The notes below the pieces were generated by a model. That model did not search any database, had not been told where the DNA came from, and saw only the letters and a list, made by a program, of their open reading frames with translations. A stretch of DNA of 64,000 nucleotides from Nevskia ramosa DSM 11499 (GTDB lineage: Bacteria; Pseudomonadota; Gammaproteobacteria; Nevskiales; Nevskiaceae). The position numbers and the translations under genes were made by a program. How positions within the stretch are numbered: the stretch's first letter is position 1; each line of letters opens with the position of its first letter. Shown in pieces: positions 51,475 through 58,990 of this stretch. The stretch covers positions 434,001 to 498,000 of the forward strand of contig NZ_ATVI01000006.1 of assembly GCF_000420645.1 (NCBI RefSeq), given 5' to 3'.

Positions 51475-54039
51475 CTATTTCCGCAGCTTGGGTGCGGCGG
51501 CTTTCTCCAGCGTGGCGACCATCTTCTGCACGCGGTCCTTCCAATCTTCGGTCGACAATCTCGAACCGATGCGTTCGGCCCACAGCGGGAACGCGAACGG
51601 CGTGAAGCGCGGCGTGTCGACGATCATCACGTCATGCGTGGCGATGGCTTCGACAGCCAACCGCAGCCGCCGATAGTCGAGCTGCTGTTCGAGCACTTCG
51701 GCGAGCGCCTGGCGGGTCAGCAGGTTATCGCCGTCGTACTTGGTGAGCACGTCATAGAGCAGGCCGGACGAAACCTGCACCTGCTTCACGGTCTTGCCGT
51801 TACCTGGATAACCCTCGAAGACCAGGCCGGAAACTCGAGCGATTTCGCGGAAGCGACGCCGCGCCATTTCGGCGGCATTGAGGCTGGCGGGCAGATCGAT
51901 GTCGAGATCGACGGGCGACAGCAGCGCCTTCAGCGCTGCGCCATCGAGCGGCGGCAAGGTTTCCGCGAGCAGTTCGAAGCCGTAGTCGTTCGGCGTCAGC
52001 GTCGCGGTGAGTTTCTGCTGCTTCGACAGCCGCCACGCAAGCAACGCCGCCAGCCCTTCGTGGACGTGGCGGCCGGCGAACGGATAGACGAACAGGTGCT
52101 CGCCTTCGCGGGATTTCGAGCGTTCCGCAAGCAGCACGCCGGGACGCGGCAGCTGCGACCACTGCCGCTGGATCGCCAGCAGCGGCGCCAGTGCCTGCAT
52201 TTCCGGGCTGTCCGTCGATGGCGCGAAAACTGGATTCCCGCCTTCGCGGGAATGACGAAGGTTTGAAGGCGGCGACCCGGGATCGGCCGCAGCGAGCAGT
52301 TCGACGAGGCTCGCCGCCAAGGTTGACGACAGCGGCATCTTGCCGCCCGCCCAGCGCGGAATCGTCTGACTGTTGCCGCCGGCCTTCACGTAGGCGGCCA
52401 TGTCCTTGACGCGAACCAGGGTCAGTTTCCGTCCTGCGAACTGGAAGCTTTCGCCCGGCTTCAAGCGCGCGATGAAGCTCTCTTCGACCTGGCCGATGCC
52501 GGCGCCGCTCAGGAACTTCACCCGCATCATCGAATCGGCGGTGATGGTGCCGACACTCATGCGATGGCGGCGGGCGATGGTGGCGTCCTCGACGAACAGC
52601 ACGCCATCCTCGCGCGCCATCACCTTGCGGAATTGCGGATAGGCGTGCAGCGCACCGCCGCGCATCACGAAATCCAGCAGCCATTGCCATTGCTCATCGG
52701 GCAGCGTGGCGTAAGCGTGCGAAGTGGCGATTTCGGCGCGGATCGCAGCGGCGGTCAGAGTGCCGGTCAAGGCCAGGGTGACGACGTGCTGGGCGAGGAC
52801 ATCGAGGCAGTTGGTCAGCGGCCGACGCGGTTCGATGCGGCGCTGCTCGACGGCAGCGCGCGCAGCCGCGAACTCGGTGAGTTCCAGCGCGTTGGTCGGC
52901 ACGCAGACGATCCGGCTGGCAACCCCCGGCTGATGGCCGGAACGGCCGGCGCGCTGCAGCAGCCGGGCGATGCCCTTCGGGCCGCCGATCTGCACGACTT
53001 GTTCGACCGGCGAGAAATCGACGCCGAGATCGAGCGAACTGGTGGCAACGACCACGCGCAGGCTGCCGTCCTTCAAGCCCTGCTCGACGGCAGCGCGCGC
53101 CGCGGCGTCGATCGAGCCGTGATGCAGCGCGCTGGCATGCTCCGGGCGAATCATCTGGATCGCTTCGAACCAGCGCTCGGCCTGGGCGCGGGTGTTGGTG
53201 AACACCAGCGTCGAGCCGGCACGATCCAGCACTTCGGCGACCTTCGGCAGCAGCGGCAAACCCATGTGCCCGCCCCAGGGGAAGCGATCGACGGCATCGG
53301 GGATCAGGGTTTCGATGGCGATGGTCTTGGGGAGGTCGGCGCCGTAGGTCTGGCCGCGCGCCCTCACCCGGCGCTGCGCGCCACCCTCTCCCGGGGGGAG
53401 AGCATTGGATGAGCCGAGCAACGCAGCAAGCGCTTCATCGAGATTGCCAAGCGTCGCCGACAGCCCCCAGACCCGAAGCTCCGGCCGCTCCGTCCCTACC
53501 GGGGACGGAGTTGCTGACTCACATAGTGCCCGCAAGCGCGCCAGCACCAGCTCCGTCTGCACGCCGCGCTTGGTCGACAGCAGCTCGTGCCATTCATCGA
53601 CGATCACCGCACGCAGGCCGCGCCACTGCGGAATCAGGTCGGCGTAGCTGAGCAGCAGCGAGGCCGATTCCGGCGTGGTGACCAGGCAATGCGGCAAGCG
53701 CTTGCGCTGCTTTGCCCGCGCGCCGGCGCTGGTGTCACCGGTGCGGCATTCCACCTTCCAGGGCACGTCCAGTTCCTTGCAGGCCGCCTGCAGGCTGGCA
53801 GCGGTATCGGCCGCCAGGGCGCGCATCGGGGTGATCCACAAGACGCGGATCGGCTCGTCGGCGCTCTCGGCTTCAAGCAGCGGCCCGAGCCAGGCGGCGA
53901 GCGTCTTGCCGGTGCCGGTGGGCGCGTGGATCAGACCCGATTCGCCCCGCGCATACGCAGCCCAGCAGGCGCGCTGGAAGTCGAAAACAGTCCAGCGGCG
54001 ACGCGCGTACCAGGCTTCGATATGGCTAAGCGTCGGCAT
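51475..54039 (-). CDS. Ligase-associated DEXH-box helicase (Lhr-like)
   Basis: 854 residues. Walker A HAPTGTGKTLAA, DEWH box VIVDEWHELL, motif III LSATLGN, and helicase C-terminal motifs LVFTNTRAQAE and LQRAGRSGHQPG. A Lhr-type winged-helix and DEAD-associated domain follow (from about residue 420). Members of TIGR04121 are encoded with an ATP-dependent DNA ligase, an exonuclease and PdeM. Only PdeM is adjacent here; ligase and exonuclease are not in the window. A REP-like palindrome lies in frame inside the gene, adding roughly 15 unusual residues (LRHSREGGNPVFAPS) near residue 600. Confidence 0.92.
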   Translation of the reverse strand: MPTLSHIEAWYARRRWTVFDFQRACWAAYARGESGLIHAPTGTGKTLAAWLGPLLEAESADEPIRVLWITPMRALAADTAASLQAACKELDVPWKVECRTGDTSAGARAKQRKRLPHCLVTTPESASLLLSYADLIPQWRGLRAVIVDEWHELLSTKRGVQTELVLARLRALCESATPSPVGTERPELRVWGLSATLGNLDEALAALLGSSNALPPGEGGAQRRVRARGQTYGADLPKTIAIETLIPDAVDRFPWGGHMGLPLLPKVAEVLDRAGSTLVFTNTRAQAERWFEAIQMIRPEHASALHHGSIDAAARAAVEQGLKDGSLRVVVATSSLDLGVDFSPVEQVVQIGGPKGIARLLQRAGRSGHQPGVASRIVCVPTNALELTEFAAARAAVEQRRIEPRRPLTNCLDVLAQHVVTLALTGTLTAAAIRAEIATSHAYATLPDEQWQWLLDFVMRGGALHAYPQFRKVMAREDGVLFVEDATIARRHRMSVGTITADSMMRVKFLSGAGIGQVEESFIARLKPGESFQFAGRKLTLVRVKDMAAYVKAGGNSQTIPRWAGGKMPLSSTLAASLVELLAAADPGSPPSNLRHSREGGNPVFAPSTDSPEMQALAPLLAIQRQWSQLPRPGVLLAERSKSREGEHLFVYPFAGRHVHEGLAALLAWRLSKQQKLTATLTPNDYGFELLAETLPPLDGAALKALLSPVDLDIDLPASLNAAEMARRRFREIARVSGLVFEGYPGNGKTVKQVQVSSGLLYDVLTKYDGDNLLTRQALAEVLEQQLDYRRLRLAVEAIATHDVMIVDTPRFTPFAFPLWAERIGSRLSTEDWKDRVQKMVATLEKAAAPKLRK
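52231..52256. repeat. REP-type palindrome inside the helicase gene
   Basis: ATTCCCGCCTTCGCGGGAAT (52234-52253) is an 8-bp perfect stem with loop CTTC, flanked by TGG and GACG. It is the widespread proteobacterial intergenic palindrome, here within coding sequence. Its translation gives the tell-tale SREGGNP. The insertion keeps the frame open. Confidence 0.85.
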
Positions 54040-54143
54040 ATGGAGATCGGGCGGCGAGTCGGCTGTAATGAAATCGAGGGGGATTGCGGCGGGCGGGCAG
54101 GCGTATCATCGCGCGCCTCTCCGCCCGCAGCTGTCCAGGAACC

Positions 54144-55088
54144 ATGACTACCCCCGCTGCCGCTGCGCCGGCATCGTTCAATCGCGGCATCCTCGCCGTC
54201 GTCGGCGCTTTCCTGATCTGGGGACTGCTGCCGCTGTACCTGAAGCCGATGCACGAAGTGCCGGCGCTGAAGATCATGTCGCACCGCCTGCTCTGGTGCT
54301 GCCTGTTCGTGATGACCTGGCTGGCCTGGCGTGGCCAGCTCGGCAATGTCCGGACGGCGCTTGCCGATGGTCCGACGCGGCTGCGGCTGTTCTTCACCGC
54401 ACTGCTGATCAGCGTCAACTGGATCGTCTACGTCTGGGGCGTGAATTCGGGCCATGTGCTGGAAACCAGCCTCGGCTACTTCATCAATCCGCTGGTCAAC
54501 GTGCTGCTCGGCGTGGTGATCCTGCGCGAGCGCCTGAACAAGGCGCAATGGACAGCGGTGGCCTTCGCCGGCTTGGGTGTCGCCTGGCTGACCATCCAGA
54601 CCGGCAAGCTGCCGTGGATCGCGCTGAGCCTGGCGATCTCGTTCGGGCTCTATGGCCTGATCCGCAAGCTGGTCAAGGTCGATGCGATTGCCGGGCTCGG
54701 TGCGGAAACCCTGCTGATCGCGCCGTTCGCGGCGATCTACCTCGGCTGGCTCGAGTACAGCGGCCAGGGCGCGTTCAGCCACAGCACGCTGGTGATCGAC
54801 CTGATGCTGTTCGCCGGCGGTTTCGTCACCGCGATTCCGCTGGCGCTGTTCGCGTTCGGCGCGAGGATCATCCCGTACTCCACGGTCGGCCTGATCCAGT
54901 ACATCGGCCCGACAATGCAGCTGCTGCTCGGCATCTTCCTGTACCACGAGCCGTTCACCGCCACCCGGGCGATCGGCTTCGCGATGATCTGGATGGCGCT
55001 GGTGATCTACGGCGGCGATGGCCTGCTGCGCTCGCGGCGTCGGCCGCTAGGCACTGCGGTGCCGCCCGAAGCGGCGACCATCAAGTAG
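54144..55088 (+). CDS. rarD: EamA-family transporter RarD
   Basis: 314 residues from the ATG at 54144 (MTTPAAAAPASFNRG). Ten hydrophobic segments. The opening GILAVVGAFLIWGLLPLYLK and LGYFINPLVNVLLGVVILRE, and later VGLIQYIGPTMQLLLGIFLY, are RarD hallmarks. An inner-membrane drug/metabolite transporter-superfamily permease whose substrate is unknown (named for chloramphenicol sensitivity in E. coli). Divergent from the helicase gene with a 104-bp gap. Confidence 0.92.
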   Translation: MTTPAAAAPASFNRGILAVVGAFLIWGLLPLYLKPMHEVPALKIMSHRLLWCCLFVMTWLAWRGQLGNVRTALADGPTRLRLFFTALLISVNWIVYVWGVNSGHVLETSLGYFINPLVNVLLGVVILRERLNKAQWTAVAFAGLGVAWLTIQTGKLPWIALSLAISFGLYGLIRKLVKVDAIAGLGAETLLIAPFAAIYLGWLEYSGQGAFSHSTLVIDLMLFAGGFVTAIPLALFAFGARIIPYSTVGLIQYIGPTMQLLLGIFLYHEPFTATRAIGFAMIWMALVIYGGDGLLRSRRRPLGTAVPPEAATIK

Positions 55089-55187
55089 CCATCTGCCCTG
55101 CCTTTCGACGCGGCAACTGTCGATACCGATGCAGCGCCTGATGCTGCACCATGTCGCCGCCTCCTGAACCAAGTCCGAACGAATCCG

Positions 55188-55892
55188 ATGCGCCGCCGCA
55201 ATCGCACTATCCGATGGCTCGCTGTTCCCGCTCTGCTGCTGAATCTGCTGGCCTTGCCGGCAAGCGCGGCGGAACCTGCCGAGGTGATGGGCGAGCGTCT
55301 GGCCGCCTGCGCCGCCTGCCATGGCGATGAAGGCCGCACGGTGGGCGAGGACTATTACCCGTCGATCGCCGGCAAGCCGGCCGGCTATCTGTACAACCAG
55401 CTGCTGAGCTTCCGCGAAGGCCGCCGCCAGCACACGATCATGGCCGGCCTGCTGGCCAATCTGTCCGATGCCTATCTCGGCGAGATCGCGCTGTATTACG
55501 CGGCACGCCCGCACGCCGCCCAACCGCCAATGACCGGCGCCACGCCGGAGCAGCTGGCCCTCGGCGAACGGCTGACCGTGCTCGGCGATCTGGAACGCAA
55601 GATCCCGCCCTGCCAGGCCTGCCACGGCGAACAGCTGACCGGCGTGGTGCCGATGATCCCCGGCCTGCGCGGCTTGCCGGCGCGCTATCTCGATGCCCAG
55701 GTCGGCGCCTGGAAGAACGGCGTGCGCCATGCCCGCGAGCCGGACTGCATGGGCAAGATCGCCCGCGCACTGAAGCCCGAAGAGATCACCGCCGTCAGCG
55801 CCTGGCTGGCCAGCCAGCCGTATGCCGTTGACGCCAAACCCCTGGACAGCCTGCCGAACACCATGCCGATGGATTGCGGAGTGCTGCCATGA
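55188..55892 (+). CDS. Diheme class I cytochrome c (c4-like)
   Basis: 234 residues with a signal peptide (cleavage near ASAAE). Two heme-binding motifs, CAACH and CQACH, each lead a cytochrome c domain with the segments YPSIAGKPAGYLYNQL and GLRGLPARYLDAQVG, as in cytochrome c4/c553. A periplasmic electron carrier. Its TGA overlaps the ATG of the next cytochrome (ATGA), so they are co-translated. Confidence 0.9.
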   Translation: MRRRNRTIRWLAVPALLLNLLALPASAAEPAEVMGERLAACAACHGDEGRTVGEDYYPSIAGKPAGYLYNQLLSFREGRRQHTIMAGLLANLSDAYLGEIALYYAARPHAAQPPMTGATPEQLALGERLTVLGDLERKIPPCQACHGEQLTGVVPMIPGLRGLPARYLDAQVGAWKNGVRHAREPDCMGKIARALKPEEITAVSAWLASQPYAVDAKPLDSLPNTMPMDCGVLP

Positions 55893-57142
55893 AGGGCCGG
55901 GTGATCGTTCTCGGCAGCGCCGTCGCGGCCGCATTCGCATTCTCGATCTGGCTGAACAAGCCGGATCTCGATCTAGAACCGCTGGCGCCGGCAACGCTGG
56001 AATCGCCGACGCTCCCGCAGATCAAGGCCGGCGAATACCTGGTCCAGATCGGCAACTGCGTGGCCTGCCACACGGCGCAGGGCGGCGCCCCGTTTGCGGG
56101 AGGACGGGCAGTGCCGACGCCGTTCGGCGACGTCTACAGCAGCAACCTGACTTCGGACGACGAAACCGGCCTCGGCCGCTGGACCAATCAGGATTTCTAC
56201 CGGGCGATGCGCCACGGCCGTTCCAAGGACGATCGCTGGCTGTCGCCGACCTTCCCGTACACCAGCTACACGAACCTCAAGCGGGAAGATTCCGACGCGA
56301 TGTTTGCCTGGCTGCAGACCTTGCCGCCGGTCAAACGCGCGCAGACGCCGGACACGCTGCGCTTCCCGTACGGCACTCAGCTGGCGACCCGCGCCTGGCG
56401 CGCGCTTTACTTCAAGCCGGCGACCACGGCTGACATCGCGGCGATGGATCGCGGCCGCTATCTGGTCGAAGGTCTGGGCCATTGCGCCGCTTGCCATACC
56501 TCGCGCGGCGCGCTCGGCGGCTTGCGCAACAAGATGAGCTACATGGGCGGCGAGATCGCCAGCCTCGGCTGGGATGCGCTTTCCCTGGTGCCATCGAAAC
56601 CGATGACCGACAGCGAAGCCAACGAACTCGGCCAGTTGCTGAAGACCGGCATCAACACCCACAAGGCGGTTGCCGGGCCGATGAGCGAAGTGGTGTTCCA
56701 CAGCCTGCAGCACCTGAACGATGCCGACCTCGCCGCGATCGTCGCGACCCTGCGCGCACTGCCGCCAGCCGATTCACCGCCAGCGGCGCGCGTAGCGCAG
56801 GTCTCGCCCGAGCAGCGCCAGAGCCTGCGGGCGCGCGGCAAGATCGTCTACGCCGAGCATTGCGCCGATTGCCATGGCGATGCCGGCGAAGGCCGCGCCA
56901 ACGTCTATCCCGCGCTGGCCGGTAACGCCAACGTCAATGCGGTGTCGGCAACCAACGCGCTGAACTTGACCCTCAACGGTGGCTTCCCGCCATCGACGGC
57001 CGGCAATCCGTTCCCCTACGGCATGCCACCGTTCAGCCAGTCCCTGAGCCGTCCGGACGTCGCCGCCGTGCTGACCTACGTGCGCAGCGAATGGGGCAAC
57101 GATGCGCCGGCAGTGTCGGTGGTCGAGGTCGAGCGGCGCTAG
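55889..57142 (+). CDS. Triheme cytochrome c (dehydrogenase-subunit type)
   Basis: 417 residues from the ATG at 55889, which overlaps the previous stop. An in-frame TTG five codons upstream is an alternative. An uncleaved or cleaved N-terminal hydrophobic segment (VIVLGSAVAAAFAFSIWL) is followed by three CxxCH motifs (CVACH, CAACH, CADCH). The arrangement is that of cytochrome subunits of membrane alcohol/aldehyde dehydrogenases. No dehydrogenase gene is adjacent, so the electron donor is unknown. It may hand electrons to the diheme protein. Confidence 0.88.
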   Translation: MKGRVIVLGSAVAAAFAFSIWLNKPDLDLEPLAPATLESPTLPQIKAGEYLVQIGNCVACHTAQGGAPFAGGRAVPTPFGDVYSSNLTSDDETGLGRWTNQDFYRAMRHGRSKDDRWLSPTFPYTSYTNLKREDSDAMFAWLQTLPPVKRAQTPDTLRFPYGTQLATRAWRALYFKPATTADIAAMDRGRYLVEGLGHCAACHTSRGALGGLRNKMSYMGGEIASLGWDALSLVPSKPMTDSEANELGQLLKTGINTHKAVAGPMSEVVFHSLQHLNDADLAAIVATLRALPPADSPPAARVAQVSPEQRQSLRARGKIVYAEHCADCHGDAGEGRANVYPALAGNANVNAVSATNALNLTLNGGFPPSTAGNPFPYGMPPFSQSLSRPDVAAVLTYVRSEWGNDAPAVSVVEVERR

Positions 57143-57145
57143 GCC

Positions 57146-58108
57146 TCAGCCGACCAGCACCGCCGCCAGCCGCTGCCAGGTCCAGAACGCGGCGATGCTG
57201 CCGATCGCGTAGAGCGCCGGCACCGGCACACGGGCTGCGATCATCGGCAGCCGCGACACGGCACGCGTCGCGACGAACACCACGGCCACGGTCAGCAGCT
57301 GACCGATCTCGACGCCGACGTTGAAGGTCAGCAGCGCCAGCAGCAGATGATCCTGCGGCAGGCCGATTTCCTTCAGCGCGCCGGCAAAGCCGAGGCCGTG
57401 CACCAGGCCGAAACCGAAGGCGACGATCGCCGGTGCGCGTCGCGCCAGCGTGTCCTCACGCTTCAGCGCTTCGACCGCCATCAGCACGATCGACGCGGCA
57501 ATCACCGCTTCCACCGGCGGGCCGCGCAGGGTCAGCCAGCCGAGCGCGCTGGCGATCAGGGTGAGGCTGTGGGCGGCGGTGAAGGCGCTGATCGTCCAGA
57601 TCAGCTTGCGCCGGAAGCCGACCAGGAACAGCAGGCAGACCACGAACAGCAGATGGTCGATGCCGCCGAGGATGTGTTCGACGCCGAGGATGGTGTACGC
57701 GGAAGCGATCTCGCCGCCGCCGCGGCTGTCCTTGGCGCTGCCGTACAGGCGGGCGCTCTGCTGCGACGCGGTGATCGTGTAGACCTGCGGCGTGCCGTCG
57801 AGCCAGAGCACTCTCAGCATCGCGGCTGAGTAGCTGTCGCCGACGCCGTCGATCGCCACCACGCCACTCAGGCCGCCGACGCAGACCAGCTTGTCGCCTT
57901 CGGTGCGGCAGCCGTCCGGCCAGCGCGGCGTCAGCTCGTCCTGCGGCTGGCGGCCGATACCGCCCTGACCCCAGTTCCACAGGAATTCACCGGGCAGCAC
58001 TTCGCGCAGATTCAGTTCGGCGATCGACATCTCGTGCGCCGAAGCATTGAACCAGGGCAGCAGCGCCAGCAGCGCAACACCCAGACTCCGGATCAGGCTG
58101 CGAATCAC
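57146..58108 (-). CDS. HupE/UreJ-family membrane protein
   Basis: 320 residues with a signal peptide (ends at NASAHE). A periplasmic beta-rich domain of about 130 residues comes first, followed by six or seven membrane helices. The motif GVEHILGGIDHLLFV with the conserved His residues defines the HupE/UreJ_2 family, possibly metal-transporting. It overlaps the PPIase gene by 4 bp (stop of the PPIase, start of this one), so they are coupled. Part of the four-gene cluster ending at 63737. Confidence 0.88.
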   Translation of the reverse strand: MIRSLIRSLGVALLALLPWFNASAHEMSIAELNLREVLPGEFLWNWGQGGIGRQPQDELTPRWPDGCRTEGDKLVCVGGLSGVVAIDGVGDSYSAAMLRVLWLDGTPQVYTITASQQSARLYGSAKDSRGGGEIASAYTILGVEHILGGIDHLLFVVCLLFLVGFRRKLIWTISAFTAAHSLTLIASALGWLTLRGPPVEAVIAASIVLMAVEALKREDTLARRAPAIVAFGFGLVHGLGFAGALKEIGLPQDHLLLALLTFNVGVEIGQLLTVAVVFVATRAVSRLPMIAARVPVPALYAIGSIAAFWTWQRLAAVLVG

Positions 58109-58974
58109 GACGCTTCCCCGGCGACCTTCAGCGTGTACTTGTCGCCGAGCTTGTGGACTGCTTCGCTGCGCAGCTCGGCCATGCGCTGATCGCGCCAGTC
58201 GAGCAGCACCTTGTCGCGCAGCGGCTCGAACTCGGCCGGCTGGCCATCGGCGCGCTTTTCGACCAGCACTGCGCGCGGGCCGTCCTGAGCATTCAGCGCC
58301 ACCCAGCGGTTCAGCGGCAGGGTCGCAAGCTGCGTGGTGAAGGCTTCGCCGAAGGCCGGCGTCAAGGTCGACAGCGGCCGGCCGCGATAGATGCGCAGGC
58401 CGCTTTCGACATCGGTGTCGGGCTTCGTCGTCGCCTTGCTGTTGAGCACTGTCGCGAAGGCTTCGGCCTCGGCCAGGCTCGGCTTGCCGGCGATCACCGC
58501 TTCGAGGAAATCGATACGCGGCGGATTGTCGTAGCGGCTGCGGTTGGCTTCGAACCAGGCGCGCAGTTCGACATCGTCCGGCTTCGGCAACACCAGATTG
58601 GCCTGCACCACGTTCAGCGCCTTGAAGATCACCCGCTCGCGGATCGAGGTATCGCCGCGATCCAGGCCCAGCGCCAGGCCTTCGCGATAGAGCAGTTCGT
58701 TGTCGAACCAGCGGCGGCGCATCGCGGCCAGTTCGATAGCGGTCGGCTCGCGGCCGAGTTCATCGCGGACGATCTGGTGCAGCTCGGCATCGGCCCCGGC
58801 ATTGAGCAGGATCACGTTGCCGCTGTCGCGGCGCGAGACCAGCGCGCTGTCGAGCGCGAACAGCAGGCCGCCGAAGACGAAGAAGTGCAGCAGCGGTTCG
58901 CGCAGCCAGCGGCGCGGGCCTTTGGCAGAAACATCGGTCTGGCGATCGAGCGCGGAAGGGGTGGTGGCGTTCAT
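58105..58974 (-). CDS. Membrane-anchored parvulin-type peptidyl-prolyl isomerase
   Basis: 289 residues from the ATG at 58974 (MNATTPSALDRQTD). One transmembrane anchor (about 29-46, LLHFFVFGGLLFALDSAL) precedes a periplasmic part resembling SurA/PpiD-like chaperones. DNELLYREGLALGLDRGDT is the typical SurA-N-like segment, followed by a degenerate rotamase domain (residues about 150-270). Probably assists folding of an exported protein of the same cluster. It lies 16 bp after the MFS/spermidine synthase-like gene. Confidence 0.82.
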   Translation of the reverse strand: MNATTPSALDRQTDVSAKGPRRWLREPLLHFFVFGGLLFALDSALVSRRDSGNVILLNAGADAELHQIVRDELGREPTAIELAAMRRRWFDNELLYREGLALGLDRGDTSIRERVIFKALNVVQANLVLPKPDDVELRAWFEANRSRYDNPPRIDFLEAVIAGKPSLAEAEAFATVLNSKATTKPDTDVESGLRIYRGRPLSTLTPAFGEAFTTQLATLPLNRWVALNAQDGPRAVLVEKRADGQPAEFEPLRDKVLLDWRDQRMAELRSEAVHKLGDKYTLKVAGEAS

Positions 58975-58990
58975 GGTTTCTCGGGATGCA

